Assembly (NCBI RefSeq): GCF_017676385.1
Contig: NZ_JAFFZN010000044.1
Span: forward strand, 1 to 43,114
Direction: 5' to 3'
DNA length: 43,114 bases
Source: Streptomyces spirodelae
GTDB lineage: Bacteria > Actinomycetota > Actinomycetes > Streptomycetales > Streptomycetaceae
The translations under genes and the position numbers were made by a program. Positions 1 through 7,897 of this stretch are shown piece after piece; position 1 is the first letter of the stretch, and every line of letters starts with the position of its first letter. The notes beneath the pieces are model-generated. The model saw only the letters and a program-made list of their open reading frames with translations. It was not told the DNA's origin and made no database searches.

Positions 1-5
1 ACGGC

Positions 6-641
6 TCAGACCTTGAGCTTCTGCCCGACGAGGATCAGATCGGGGTCGCCACCGATGACGTCCTTGTTGGCGCGGTAGACGTCCTTCCAGCCCTTCCCGT
101 GCGCTGCCGCGATCGAGCCGAGCGTGTCACCGGTCTTGACGGTGTAGTTGCCGGAACCCCCGCGTGCGGAGCCCCGGTCGGGGTGCGAGGCGGGGCGGTC
201 GTCCGACGGGGACCCGGCCTGCGGCGCCGACTGCTGTCCGGCACCCTGCCCGGACTGCTGCGACCCGGCGGCCGGCTGGGAAGCCTGCGGCGGCGTGCCG
301 GAGGCCCCGGCCTTGACCGAGCAGTTGGGCCAGGCGCCCCAGCCCTGAGCCTGCTGCACCTTGGTGGCGACAGCGATCTGCTGCGCCTTGCTGGCCTTGT
401 CGGCGGTGGAGGCGTAGGCACCGCCTCCGAACGCCCGCCAGGTGCCGGCCGAGAACTGCAGGCCGCCGTAGTAGCCGTTGCCTGTGTTGGTCTGCCAGTT
501 CCCTCCGCTCTCGCACTGGGCGATGCGGTCCCACACTCCGTCGTTCGGCGCCGCCGAGGCCGTCGGAGCCGTGGCGGCGAGCAGGGCGAGCGGGGCGGCG
601 AGACCGGCGCCCGTGAGCACTGCTGTACGACGCTTGGACAA
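6..641 (-). CDS. Secreted resuscitation-promoting-factor-like protein with LysM domain
   Basis: Predicted cell-wall muralytic enzyme of the Rpf family, exported and held on peptidoglycan by LysM. The start is TTG at 641, preceded by GAGAGG about 8 bases away, giving 211 aa. Residues 1-30 are a signal peptide (KRR, hydrophobic core, AxA-type end at TASA). Residues 33-107 are the Rpf/transglycosylase-like domain with the catalytic Glu44 in CESGG and a second Cys in WPNC for the usual disulfide. A Gln/Ser/Pro-rich linker follows, and a C-terminal LysM begins at about residue 164 (YTVKTGDTLGSIA). The open frame runs upstream to 902, but that extension has no signal peptide and crosses the proposed promoter. 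Streptomyces genomes carry several Rpf genes. The Rpf-plus-LysM architecture resembles RpfA, but the genomic position gives no basis for naming it. Confidence 0.88.
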   Translation of the reverse strand: MSKRRTAVLTGAGLAAPLALLAATAPTASAAPNDGVWDRIAQCESGGNWQTNTGNGYYGGLQFSAGTWRAFGGGAYASTADKASKAQQIAVATKVQQAQGWGAWPNCSVKAGASGTPPQASQPAAGSQQSGQGAGQQSAPQAGSPSDDRPASHPDRGSARGGSGNYTVKTGDTLGSIAAAHGKGWKDVYRANKDVIGGDPDLILVGQKLKV

Positions 642-828
642 ATCAAACCCTCTCGACGAACCCGGGAATCCCCGTTGCTCCCCCGTGTGGACGAGTGCTG
701 GTGGACGCATCCGGCGCCCGCACTCGGCTCCACCTGTCCCGGGTGATGCTCGTTGCACCGCCGTGGAATGTAGGGAGCGTCTCGCCCGAGTTTCAACCAG
801 AACCATGTCTTTGCAGGCCATGCGTCGG
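642..828 (-). promoter_or_regulatory. Long structured 5' leader of the rpf-like gene (candidate riboswitch)
   Basis: From the inferred transcription start near 828 to the TTG at 641 there are about 187 untranslated bases. They hold a strong hairpin: arms at 720-733 and 687-698 pair over 12 bp with a 2-base bulge. Two smaller CACC/GGTG stems lie at 731-745 and nearby. Streptomyces rpfA is known to be controlled by a c-di-AMP (ydaO-type) riboswitch, and the length and position fit. However, I could not find the conserved ydaO core motifs, so this is only a candidate regulatory leader. Confidence 0.4.
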
Positions 829-834
829 TTACCA

Positions 835-865
835 GGTATAACAGCGGTTTTAGGACACCCCACAA
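835..865 (-). promoter_or_regulatory. Candidate promoter of the rpf-like gene (extended -10)
   Basis: On the minus strand, TTGTGG (860-865) is followed after 19 bases by TGTTATACC, an extended -10 of the form TGnTATAnn with the hexamer at 835-840. This predicts initiation near 828. It is called from sequence resemblance only. Confidence 0.45.
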
Positions 866-1090
866 ATGCATATGATCCGGGCGATAGTTGACAGCCCGGC
901 ACCTCTTTTGTGAGTCACTTCACCCGTCGAACCTCCCTGCCCACGGCAGGTATTGACGGGGTGTGAACCCTTCCGTCTCCTATGTGACCGGTTGCGTACG
1001 AACAGGGGACGCGCGCAGGCGCCCGCGCGTGACCGTGACCACAGATCACCCGTTGTCCAGGCGAACCGGAACCCAACGCCAGGAGCTCCC

Positions 1091-1981
1091 GTGTCCCCCA
1101 TGCTCGATGTCAGTGACGCCGTACGCGCCGAGATCGGTGAAGCAGAAGCCGACAGGCTGCTCGCCGGAGAGAACGACCCAGGAGACTACGACTGCACCTC
1201 GTGCCGCACCCGGGGCAACACCAACCAGGAGCGCACCAGCACCGTGCTGTTCGTCGGCGAGGAGACCGCCGTCCTCGCCTTCGCCCACGCCGCGTGCATC
1301 CCCTCCCAGGTGGTGACGGTCAGCGAGGACCAGCTCCAGGGCGCCGTGCGCTCCATCACCGCGAACGAGACCGCACCACCCGCCGCGCAGCCCGCCGCGT
1401 CACTCGCGGGGCAGCCCGCGCCGTCCGCCGCGGCAGCGCCGCCCTCCCCCGGCGTCCCGTCACCGGCAGCGCCGCCCGCCACGGCACCGTCGGAGTCCGG
1501 GGCGCGCCAGGCGGTGCTGGGCGTCACCTGCGGCCAGGTCCTCATCGACGACACACCGCACCCGGCCCTGGTCGTCGAGCCCACCGGACCCATCGCGCGC
1601 CCGGGTTCGGACGGTCCCGGCGACGACTTCCTGCCGCTGCTGATCGAGCAGGGCTTCATGCCCGTCACCGAGGTCGGGCGGCTGCCCGCGCCGGTGGCCG
1701 GCTGGTCGGTGCTGGTGGCCATGGGCCGGCTGCACGCCGTCTTCCAGCCCCCCGCGACCCCGGGCGGGCAGCCGGTCCCCTGGTGGCAGGCGCACCAGCC
1801 GCTCGCCGTCACCGAGGGCTGGCGCACGGCGGCGGCCAAGAACCACACGGTCGTGGTCTACGCCGCACCCGCCGGTTCGATCGGCCAGCAGCCCCGTGAG
1901 GACCTGATGCGGGAGGCGCTGGAGAAGGCGGCGGCGAGCGGTGCCCTGGTCGCCGGAACGATGCCGCTGACGGGTACATGA
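1091..1981 (+). CDS. Conserved actinomycete protein of unknown function
   Basis: 296 aa with no function I can recognise. The GTG start at 1091 follows a clear AGGAG at 1081-1085; in-frame codons further upstream lack such a site. Residues 1-95 form a first compact region with a CTSC motif (DYDCTSCRTRG) and a third Cys in AHAACI, possibly a small metal site or disulfide. An Ala/Pro-rich linker (about 95-140) joins it to a second region of about 155 aa that contains VTCGQVLIDD and a Trp-rich segment (PWWQAHQPLAV). There is no signal peptide and no membrane helix, so it is probably cytoplasmic. The stop overlaps the next start (ATGA at 1978-1981), so the two genes are translationally coupled. 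Two -35-like TTGAC motifs (888-893 and 953-958) lie upstream without a convincing -10. Confidence 0.75.
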   Translation: MSPMLDVSDAVRAEIGEAEADRLLAGENDPGDYDCTSCRTRGNTNQERTSTVLFVGEETAVLAFAHAACIPSQVVTVSEDQLQGAVRSITANETAPPAAQPAASLAGQPAPSAAAAPPSPGVPSPAAPPATAPSESGARQAVLGVTCGQVLIDDTPHPALVVEPTGPIARPGSDGPGDDFLPLLIEQGFMPVTEVGRLPAPVAGWSVLVAMGRLHAVFQPPATPGGQPVPWWQAHQPLAVTEGWRTAAAKNHTVVVYAAPAGSIGQQPREDLMREALEKAAASGALVAGTMPLTGT

Positions 1982-2478
1982 GCCGCCCGCAGCCGCCGCA
2001 CCCGAACCGTGCCAGGACCCAGGGGGCGGCGGGGAACGACGCCGGCAGAAGACAGGGACAACCCGTACGATCCGGTCATTCGTCACACGAGCCCGCATCC
2101 GGGGCGCCGCACGGTCGTTGGGCAGACGTGCAGCAATACGAGCCTCTACGAGCCCACCACCCGAACCTCGGCCACGGGCGCGCGGTGTCCGCATCCGGAG
2201 CCCCGGCTGTTCCCCGGATGCGGACGCCGCACAGCGCGGCCCCGGAGGGGTCCACGCCCATCTACGACTCGCTGTACGCGGAGTACCGCAGACTCTTCCG
2301 CGCGCTGCCCGGGGACCGGACGGGCGAGGAAGAGCTGCGGTTCGAGGGGTTCGGCACGGTGCACGGTACGGGCACGGGCTCCTGGGGCGACCAGGAGACG
2401 TCTGCCGGCTCCTGGCACACCCCCTCCTGGCACCTGCCCGCGCTGCCCCCGGCCCCCCGCCACGGCCACCCGCACTGA
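1978..2478 (+). CDS. Small hypothetical protein coupled to the preceding gene
   Basis: 166 aa, start ATG overlapping the previous stop by 4 bases. The N-terminal half is Pro/His/Arg-rich and looks disordered. A conserved-looking core follows at about residues 93-126 (TPIYDSLYAEYRRLFRALPGD, then EEELRFEGFG), and the tail is Ser/Trp/Pro/His-rich. The TPIYDSL opening resembles a motif I associate with short Streptomyces-specific proteins (DUF6643-like), but this is recollection rather than a domain hit. No enzyme motif, signal peptide or membrane segment is visible. The coupling and the position before a terminator stem support a real gene; the disordered flanks lower confidence in the exact extent. 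Confidence 0.6.
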   Translation: MSRPQPPHPNRARTQGAAGNDAGRRQGQPVRSGHSSHEPASGAPHGRWADVQQYEPLRAHHPNLGHGRAVSASGAPAVPRMRTPHSAAPEGSTPIYDSLYAEYRRLFRALPGDRTGEEELRFEGFGTVHGTGTGSWGDQETSAGSWHTPSWHLPALPPAPRHGHPH

Positions 2479-2479
2479 G

Positions 2480-2503
2480 CCCGGCCGCGCCGCCGCGGCC
2501 GGG
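2480..2503. terminator. Terminator hairpin between convergent genes
   Basis: A perfect 10-bp inverted repeat (CCCGGCCGCG, 4-base loop, CGCGGCCGGG) starts 2 bases after the stop at 2478 and lies before the convergent der stop at 2590. There is no T tract, as is common in Streptomyces. Confidence 0.6.
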
Positions 2504-2589
2504 CGGGCGCGGGCCGGGGCGGTGCGGACAGGAGCAGCGCGGGGCGGGGGGCGTGGGCCCCCGCCACCGACGCAGCCCAGGCCCTGTGG

Positions 2590-4068
2590 CTACTTCTTGC
2601 GGCCGCGCTTCTCGCGCACCCGCACCGAGATCTGCACCGGCGTCCCTTCGAAGCCGAACTCCTCACGCAGCCGCCGCTCCACGAACCGGCGGTAGCCGGC
2701 CTCCAGGAAGCCGGAGGCGAACAGCACGAAGCGCGGCGGCCTGGTGCCCGCCTGGGTGCCGAAGAGGATGCGGGGCTGCTTGCCGCCGCGCACCGGGTGC
2801 GGGTGCGAGGCGACGATCTCGCCCAGGAAGGCGTTCAGCTTGCCTGTGGGAACCCGGGTCTCCCAGCTGGCCAGCGCCGTCTCGATCGCCGGCACCAGCT
2901 TCTCCACATGGCGGCCCGTACGTGCCGAGACGTTGACCCTGGGCGCCCAGCGCACCTGGACGAGCTCCTGCTCGATCTCCCGCTCCAGGTAGTAACGGCG
3001 CTCCTCGTCCAGGGTGTCCCACTTGTTGTACGCCAGCACCACGGCCCGGCCCGACTCCACGGCCATGGTGATGATGCGCAGGTCCTGCACGCTGATCGAC
3101 TCGCTGACGTCGATCAGTACGACCGCGACCTCCGCCTTCTCCAGCGCGGCAGCGGTGCGCAGCGAGGCGTAGTAGTCGGCGCCCTCGGTCATGTGGACCC
3201 GCCGCCTGATGCCCGCGGTGTCGACGAACTTCCAGGTCTTGCCGCCGAGTTCGATCAGCTCGTCCACCGGGTCACGGGTGGTGCCCGCCTGCTCGTTGAC
3301 GACGACGCGCTCCTCGCCCGCCACCTTGTTCAGCAGCGAGGACTTGCCGACGTTGGGGCGGCCGATCAGCGCGACCCGGCGCGGCCCGCCCAGCGGGGTG
3401 CCTCCGAAGGTCTGCTGGGGCGCGCTGGGCAGTGCCTTGAGCACCTCGTCCAACATGTCGCCCGTACCCCGGCCGTGCAGCGCCGAGACCGGGTACGGCT
3501 CGCCCAGCCCCAGCGACCACAGATACGCGGCGTCCGCCTCGCCCGAGGGGCCGTCGACCTTGTTGGCACACAGCACCACGGGCTTGCCGGCCCGGCGCAG
3601 CAGCTTGACGACGGCCTCGTCGGTGTCGGTGGCCCCCACCATGGCGTCCACCACGAACACCACGGCGTCGGCTGCCTCGACGGCGAACTCGGCCTGCGCG
3701 GCGACGGAGGCGTCGATGCCCAGCACGTCCTGCTCCCAGCCACCGGTGTCCACCACCTTGAAGCGGCGGCCCGCCCACTCGGCCTCATAGGTGACCCGGT
3801 CCCTGGTGACTCCCGGGCGGTCCTCCACCACGGCCTCACGGCGGCCGATGATCCGGTTCACCAGCGTCGACTTGCCGACATTCGGGCGGCCGACGACGGC
3901 GAGGACGGGCAGCGGCCCGTGCCCCGCCTCGCCGAGCGCGACCTCGACCTCCTCCTGGTCGAAGCCCTCCTCGGCGGCGAGCTCCATGAACTCGGCGAAC
4001 TCGGCGTCACCCAGCTCACCGTGTACCGGCTCGGTGCCGTCGTCGGCGGGGTGCATCTGGTCGTTCAT
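2590..4068 (-). CDS. der: Ribosome-associated GTPase Der (EngA)
   Basis: Essential 50S-assembly GTPase with two tandem G domains and a KH-like C-terminal domain; 492 aa with an acidic N-terminal extension of about 50 residues common in actinobacteria. The first G domain has GRPNVGKST at about residue 60, DTGGW, and NKVD. The second has GRPNVGKSS at about 234, DTAGIRR and NKWD. The C-terminus ends in basic residues (VRVREKRGRKK). It is the last gene of the run aroH, tyrA, cmk, plsC, der, with a 77-base gap after plsC. The cmk-plsC-der order is widely kept in actinobacteria. Confidence 0.97.
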   Translation of the reverse strand: MNDQMHPADDGTEPVHGELGDAEFAEFMELAAEEGFDQEEVEVALGEAGHGPLPVLAVVGRPNVGKSTLVNRIIGRREAVVEDRPGVTRDRVTYEAEWAGRRFKVVDTGGWEQDVLGIDASVAAQAEFAVEAADAVVFVVDAMVGATDTDEAVVKLLRRAGKPVVLCANKVDGPSGEADAAYLWSLGLGEPYPVSALHGRGTGDMLDEVLKALPSAPQQTFGGTPLGGPRRVALIGRPNVGKSSLLNKVAGEERVVVNEQAGTTRDPVDELIELGGKTWKFVDTAGIRRRVHMTEGADYYASLRTAAALEKAEVAVVLIDVSESISVQDLRIITMAVESGRAVVLAYNKWDTLDEERRYYLEREIEQELVQVRWAPRVNVSARTGRHVEKLVPAIETALASWETRVPTGKLNAFLGEIVASHPHPVRGGKQPRILFGTQAGTRPPRFVLFASGFLEAGYRRFVERRLREEFGFEGTPVQISVRVREKRGRKK

Positions 4069-4145
4069 GACGTCTCGTCCTCGTCGTTCAGCGGGGTCTG
4101 CTTGAGCTGCTGCCGGTGCCGCGGCTCAGGTTGCGGATCTGCGGG

Positions 4146-4814
4146 TCAGCGGCCGGTGAACCGCCTGGCCTCGGTCAGGTGCCCGGCGAGCCGCTCCTGA
4201 AGCCGTACGGTGGCCTCGTCCAGCGCCGTCCGCGTCCGGCGCCCTGAGCCGTCGCCCACGGTGAACGGATCACCGAACACCACGTCGACCCGGCTGCGCA
4301 GCGGCGGCAGGGCCCGTATCACCCGGCCCGGGCGGTCCGCGCTGCCCAGCACCGCGACCGGGACCACGGGCGCGCCGGAGCGCAGCGCGAAGTAGGCGAG
4401 CCCACCGCGCAGCGCCGCGAAGTCGCCCTCTCCCCTGGTGCCCTCCGGGAAGATACCCAGCACCCCACCGGCCTCCAGCACCGCCAGCGCCCTGGTTATG
4501 GCGGTGCGGTCGGCGGCGCTGCGGTCCACCTCGAGCTGGCCGATACCGTGCAGGAACCTGTCGAGCGGCCCGACGAACGCCTCTTTCTTGATCAGGAAGT
4601 GCACCGGCCGGGGCGCCGTGCCCATCAGCATGGGTCCGTCGATGTTGTGCGCGTGGTTGACCGCCAGGATCACCGGACCCGTCGGCGGCACCCGCCAGGC
4701 GCCCAGCACCCTGGGCCGCCACAGCGAGTACATCAGCCCGATGCCGATCCGGCGGCCGACAGCGGCGCCGCGCTCGCTGGGCGCTCCGCCCCCGGCCGGG
4801 TCGCTCGCCGTCAC
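4146..4814 (-). CDS. PlsC-family 1-acyl-sn-glycerol-3-phosphate acyltransferase
   Basis: Lysophospholipid acyltransferase family member that acts at the membrane in phospholipid synthesis. The GTG at 4814 overlaps the cmk stop (GTGA), giving 222 aa; an ATG further upstream would bury the start in cmk. The acyltransferase HX4D motif is NHAHNID (His54, Asp59), and the glycerophosphate-binding motif is FPEGTR (about residues 122-127). A hydrophobic stretch (GPVILAV) precedes HX4D. The coupling to cmk and the position before der match actinobacterial synteny. The acyl specificity cannot be read from sequence. Confidence 0.9.
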   Translation of the reverse strand: MTASDPAGGGAPSERGAAVGRRIGIGLMYSLWRPRVLGAWRVPPTGPVILAVNHAHNIDGPMLMGTAPRPVHFLIKKEAFVGPLDRFLHGIGQLEVDRSAADRTAITRALAVLEAGGVLGIFPEGTRGEGDFAALRGGLAYFALRSGAPVVPVAVLGSADRPGRVIRALPPLRSRVDVVFGDPFTVGDGSGRRTRTALDEATVRLQERLAGHLTEARRFTGR

Positions 4815-5572
4815 CTTGTCGCCTTCTCCATGCCTGTCGCGTTCTGCGCGGACCCCGCCTTGCCCGCGGCCGCCTTCTCCACCAGGGTGACGACGCACTC
4901 GACGACCTGCTCCAGGGTCAGCTCGGTGGTGTCCACCTCGACGGCGTCGTCGGCCTTCTTCAGGGGCGAGGTCTTACGGCTGGAGTCCGCCTTGTCCCGC
5001 GCGGTCAGCGCCTGCTGGGTGGCGGCCAGGTCGCTGACGGGCTTGCCGTCGGCGGCCTTCAGCTCGCCGTTCCGGCGTGCGGCCCTGGCCTCGGGCGAAG
5101 CGGTCAGGAAGACCTTCAGGTCCGCGTCGGGCAGCACCGTGGTGCCGATGTCCCGGCCCTCGACGACGATGCCGCCGCGCGCCTCGGCAGCGATGGTCCG
5201 CTGCAGCTCGGTGATCCGCTCCCGCACCTCGGGCACCGCGCTGACGGCGCTCACCGCCGCGGTGACCTCCTGGGTACGGATCGGGCCCGAGGCGTCCACG
5301 CCGTCGGCGGAGATCGCCGGGGCCAGCGGGTCGGTGCCCGAGACGATGCTGGGCTTGCCGGCGGCGGCCGCGATCGCGTCGGGGTCGGCCACGTCCACGC
5401 CGTTGTTCAGCATCCACCAGGTGATCGCCCGGTACTGCGCGCCGGTGTCGAGGTAGCTCAGCCCCAGCTGCGCCGCGACGGCCTTGGAGGTGCTCGACTT
5501 GCCCGTGCCGGAGGGGCCGTCGATGGCGACAATCACCGAAGACGCTGAAGACGCTGCCGGGGTTGCAGACAC
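4811..5572 (-). CDS. cmk: Cytidylate kinase
   Basis: Phosphorylates CMP and dCMP in pyrimidine nucleotide metabolism. The P-loop is GPSGTGKSS near the N-terminus (VIVAIDGPSGTGKSS). The family signature YLDTGAQYRA, the GGIVVEGRDIGT motif and the LID-like R/D-rich segment (RDKADSSRKTSP) follow. With the GTG at 5572, preceded by GAAAGG about 11 bases upstream, the protein has 253 aa. A GTG at 5584 is the main alternative, and longer starts run into an Arg-rich stretch not typical of the family. The stop overlaps the plsC start. A 215-base gap with two hairpins separates it from tyrA, so it may have its own promoter. Confidence 0.94.
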   Translation of the reverse strand: MSATPAASSASSVIVAIDGPSGTGKSSTSKAVAAQLGLSYLDTGAQYRAITWWMLNNGVDVADPDAIAAAAGKPSIVSGTDPLAPAISADGVDASGPIRTQEVTAAVSAVSAVPEVRERITELQRTIAAEARGGIVVEGRDIGTTVLPDADLKVFLTASPEARAARRNGELKAADGKPVSDLAATQQALTARDKADSSRKTSPLKKADDAVEVDTTELTLEQVVECVVTLVEKAAAGKAGSAQNATGMEKATR

Positions 5573-5626
5573 GGTTGTGAGCACCTTTCGTGGGTCTGAG
5601 GCTCGGCGCACGCGGCGCACGGACGG

Positions 5627-5650
5627 ACGGGGACCGGTCCTGGTCCCCGT
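5627..5650. repeat. Inverted repeat in the cmk leader
   Basis: Perfect 9-bp stem ACGGGGACC / GGTCCCCGT with a 6-base loop, 55-78 bases before the cmk start. It could be an operator, an RNA hairpin in the leader, or part of the tyrA terminator region. Confidence 0.4.
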
Positions 5651-5693
5651 GCAGGACGGGCCTGGGTCCTCGCACAAGGCTACCGGCTGCCAT

Positions 5694-5715
5694 GGACGCG
5701 CCGGGCCGCGCGTCC
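5694..5715 (-). terminator. Probable terminator after tyrA
   Basis: Perfect 8-bp stem GGACGCGC / GCGCGTCC with a 6-base loop, about 73 bases past the tyrA stop and before cmk. There is no T tract. Between it and tyrA lie short direct repeats of the form GGGGCACTGCCCTCAC (5750-5800). Confidence 0.4.
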
Positions 5716-5787
5716 GGGCCGCTGCCCTGACATGCGGGGCACTGCTTCCACTGCGGGGCCACTGCCCTCACCGCCGGGGCACTGCCC

Positions 5788-6897
5788 TCACTGCCGGAGG
5801 GACCAGCCCCGTTCCCGCAGCACCTGCTCCAGCACCGGTACCGCGCCCGGCTCCACCATCAGCTGCATACGGCCGGCCTGCTGTCCGGTCGCGTGCTCGA
5901 TACGGACGTCCTCGATGTTGACGCCCACGGACCCGGCGTCGGCGAAGATCCTGGCGAGCTGCCCGGGACGGTCGCTGATCAGCACCGTCACCGTCTCGTA
6001 CGTGGCCGGCGCCTGGCCGTGCTTGCCCGGCACCCGGGCCCGCCCCGCGTTGCCACGGCGCAGCAGCGCCTCGACGTCAGCGGCGCCACCGGCCCGCTTG
6101 GCCTCGTCGGCCGAGTCCAGCTCGCGCAGCGCCCGGACCGCCGCCTGGAGATCCGTGGCCACCTCGGCCAGGATGTCGGCCACCGGGCCCGGGTTGGCGG
6201 ACAGGATGTCCACCCACATCGCCGGGTCGGACCCCGCGACCCTGGTGACGTCCCGGATGCCCTGGCCGCACAGCCGCACATCCGTCTCGGCGGCCTCCTC
6301 CAGCCGCGCGGCCACCAGGGAGGAGAGCAGCTGCGGAGTGTGCGAGACCAGCGCAACAGCCCGGTCGTGCGCGTCGGCGTCCATCACCACCGGCACAGCG
6401 CCGCACAGCGCGATCAGCTCCAGCGCGAGGTTGAGCACCTCCGTGTCGGTGCCCGGCGCCGTGTCCGTGCCCTGGGTGGGGGTGAGTACCCACGGCCGCC
6501 CCTCGAACAGGTCGGCCGTCGCCGCGAGCGGCCCCGACTGCTCACGGCCCGACATCGGGTGGCTGCCCAGGTAGGTCGTCAGATCGCCGCCCAGCTCGAC
6601 CAGCTCCCGCCGCGGACCGCCCTTGACGCTGCCCACATCGATCACCCCGCGGGCCAGCCCCCGCCGCTGTACGTCGGCCACGGCCGACGCCAGGTGAGCG
6701 GGGGGTACGGCCACGATCGCCAGGTCGACGGGGGAGCCCGGCGCCGGCTCCCCCTCCGTCCCGGCGCCCAGCGCGGCGGCCGTCCGGGCCCGCTCCGGGT
6801 CCCGGTCGCTGAGGTGCACCTTCACTCCCCGCGCGGAGAGGGCCAGCGCGGCCGAGGTGCCGATGAGTCCCGTGCCGAGCACGAGGGCGGTGCGCAT
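5788..6897 (-). CDS. tyrA: Prephenate dehydrogenase with C-terminal ACT domain
   Basis: NAD(P)-dependent oxidative decarboxylation of prephenate (or arogenate) on the tyrosine branch. 369 aa. The Rossmann motif is GTGLIGTS (residues 8-15). The catalytic-region signature GSHPMSGREQSG and the helical dimerisation domain with VSHTPQLLSS follow. An ACT-type domain occupies about residues 300-369 (VTVLISDRPGQLARIFADAG), which points to feedback regulation by an amino acid. The ATG at 6897 is used; an AAGGA lies about 12 bases upstream. It follows the aroH-type chorismate mutase by 38 bases, so chorismate to prephenate and prephenate to the next intermediate are encoded side by side. Confidence 0.95.
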   Translation of the reverse strand: MRTALVLGTGLIGTSAALALSARGVKVHLSDRDPERARTAAALGAGTEGEPAPGSPVDLAIVAVPPAHLASAVADVQRRGLARGVIDVGSVKGGPRRELVELGGDLTTYLGSHPMSGREQSGPLAATADLFEGRPWVLTPTQGTDTAPGTDTEVLNLALELIALCGAVPVVMDADAHDRAVALVSHTPQLLSSLVAARLEEAAETDVRLCGQGIRDVTRVAGSDPAMWVDILSANPGPVADILAEVATDLQAAVRALRELDSADEAKRAGGAADVEALLRRGNAGRARVPGKHGQAPATYETVTVLISDRPGQLARIFADAGSVGVNIEDVRIEHATGQQAGRMQLMVEPGAVPVLEQVLRERGWSLRQ

Positions 6898-6935
6898 TGC
6901 CGGGGGATGTCCTTACGCGTTGCTGAGGGATGTCC

Positions 6936-7325
6936 CTACTGAGCGATGTCCTTGCGGAGTGCCGCGGCCGCCCCGAGGTAGACGTGAGAGATCTCCGACC
7001 TGGGCAGCGTGGTCTCCGTGTGAGCCAGGATACGGACCACGCGGGGCATCGCACCCTCGACCTCCAGCTCCTGCGCGCAGATCAGGGGCACGTCCACGAG
7101 GCCCAGCTTGCGGGCCGCGGCCGCCGGGAAGTCGCTGTGCAGGTCCGGGGTGGCGGTGAACCAGATGCTGATGAGGTCCTCGGCGGAGAGGTTGTTCCGT
7201 TCCAGCACCGTGGTCAGCAGCTCGCCCACCCGTTCGGCCATGTGTTCGGCCTCGTCCCGGTCGAGCTGGACGGCACCGCGCACCGCACGTACCGCCCGTT
7301 TGGAACCTGTGGCATGTTCGGACAC
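6936..7325 (-). CDS. aroH: AroH-type monofunctional chorismate mutase
   Basis: Converts chorismate to prephenate, feeding tyrosine and phenylalanine synthesis. 129 aa, the usual size of the AroH (Bacillus-type) trimeric family, which differs from the helical AroQ fold. Recognisable segments are VRGAVQLDRDEAEHM near the N-terminus, LISIWFTATPDLHSDFPA in the middle, and MPRVVRILAH near the end, which carries the substrate-contacting Arg. The GTG at 7325 has AGGAG about 6 bases upstream. It is the first gene of the run ending in der, with tyrA directly behind. Degenerate copies of its 3' end follow the stop (see findings). Confidence 0.93.
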   Translation of the reverse strand: MSEHATGSKRAVRAVRGAVQLDRDEAEHMAERVGELLTTVLERNNLSAEDLISIWFTATPDLHSDFPAAAARKLGLVDVPLICAQELEVEGAMPRVVRILAHTETTLPRSEISHVYLGAAAALRKDIAQ

Positions 7326-7425
7326 CGCCGCTCCTCCCCTGGACCGGTACCTGGCCGGGTCAGGCTAGATACGCCCACGCGCGGATGTCCGGGCTGCCCG
7401 CCCACTGAGACGGTACAAGTGAAGC

Positions 7426-7746
7426 ATGCTCTTCCACGTGGTCCCGCTCGACGACTGGTTGCTCGCCCCGGACCGCCCTTACGCGCCGCGCGCGCTGGCC
7501 GAGGACGGGTTCATTCCGTGTACGGACGACGAGGCACGGGCGCTTGCCGTCGCCGATTCCCATTTCCGGGATGCCGTCGGTCCTGTGATGGCACTCATGA
7601 TCGACGAGCGGCGCCTGGACGCACGGGTGTACTGGGAGCCGGAGCCGCGCATTCGTGGGCGGGTGAACCGGTCCGCGGTGGCTGGGATGCTGGAGGTTCG
7701 GCGCGATGCGGAAGGGAGGGCCGTCGAGTTGGCCCTCTGGTCCTGA
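7426..7746 (+). CDS. DUF952-family protein
   Basis: 106 aa, about the usual length for DUF952, a family of unknown biochemical function sometimes noted as glutathione-S-transferase-like. Visible family features are the start ILH-like LFHVVPLDDW, the central EDGFIPCTDDE (the common form is GFIH) and the late segment ARVYWEPEPRIRGRVN. The ATG at 7426 has only a weak GTGAAG-like site. It stands alone on the plus strand between two minus-strand operons and ends before a strong bidirectional hairpin. I cannot assign a role. Confidence 0.8.
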   Translation: MLFHVVPLDDWLLAPDRPYAPRALAEDGFIPCTDDEARALAVADSHFRDAVGPVMALMIDERRLDARVYWEPEPRIRGRVNRSAVAGMLEVRRDAEGRAVELALWS

Positions 7747-7839
7747 GACCCCTTCCATTGGTGCCCCCGCTTGTGGACGCACGCCCCGTTTGTTGCTTCG
7801 GCTGCCGCCGACAGGTCGTGTCGGGGGGGGACCCGGGGG

Positions 7840-7863
7840 GTTGGGGGGCGAAAGCCCCCCAAC
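7840..7863. terminator. Bidirectional terminator, GAAA loop
   Basis: Perfect 10-bp stem GTTGGGGGGC, GAAA tetraloop, GCCCCCCAAC. It lies between the DUF952 stop (+) and the rluB-type stop (-, 7898) and would serve both. Confidence 0.75.
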
Positions 7864-7897
7864 GTGGAAGAGGGTCAGAGAGCTGAGCCCTCAGCCA

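Noticed and set aside
642..902. Upstream extension of the rpf-like frame to 902
   Set aside because: It would add 87 residues before the signal peptide and cover the best promoter; TTG at 641 has a ribosome site and gives a normal secreted protein.
4069..4145. Possible tRNA or small RNA between plsC and der
   Set aside because: No cloverleaf, T-loop or terminator seen; a simple 77-base spacer.
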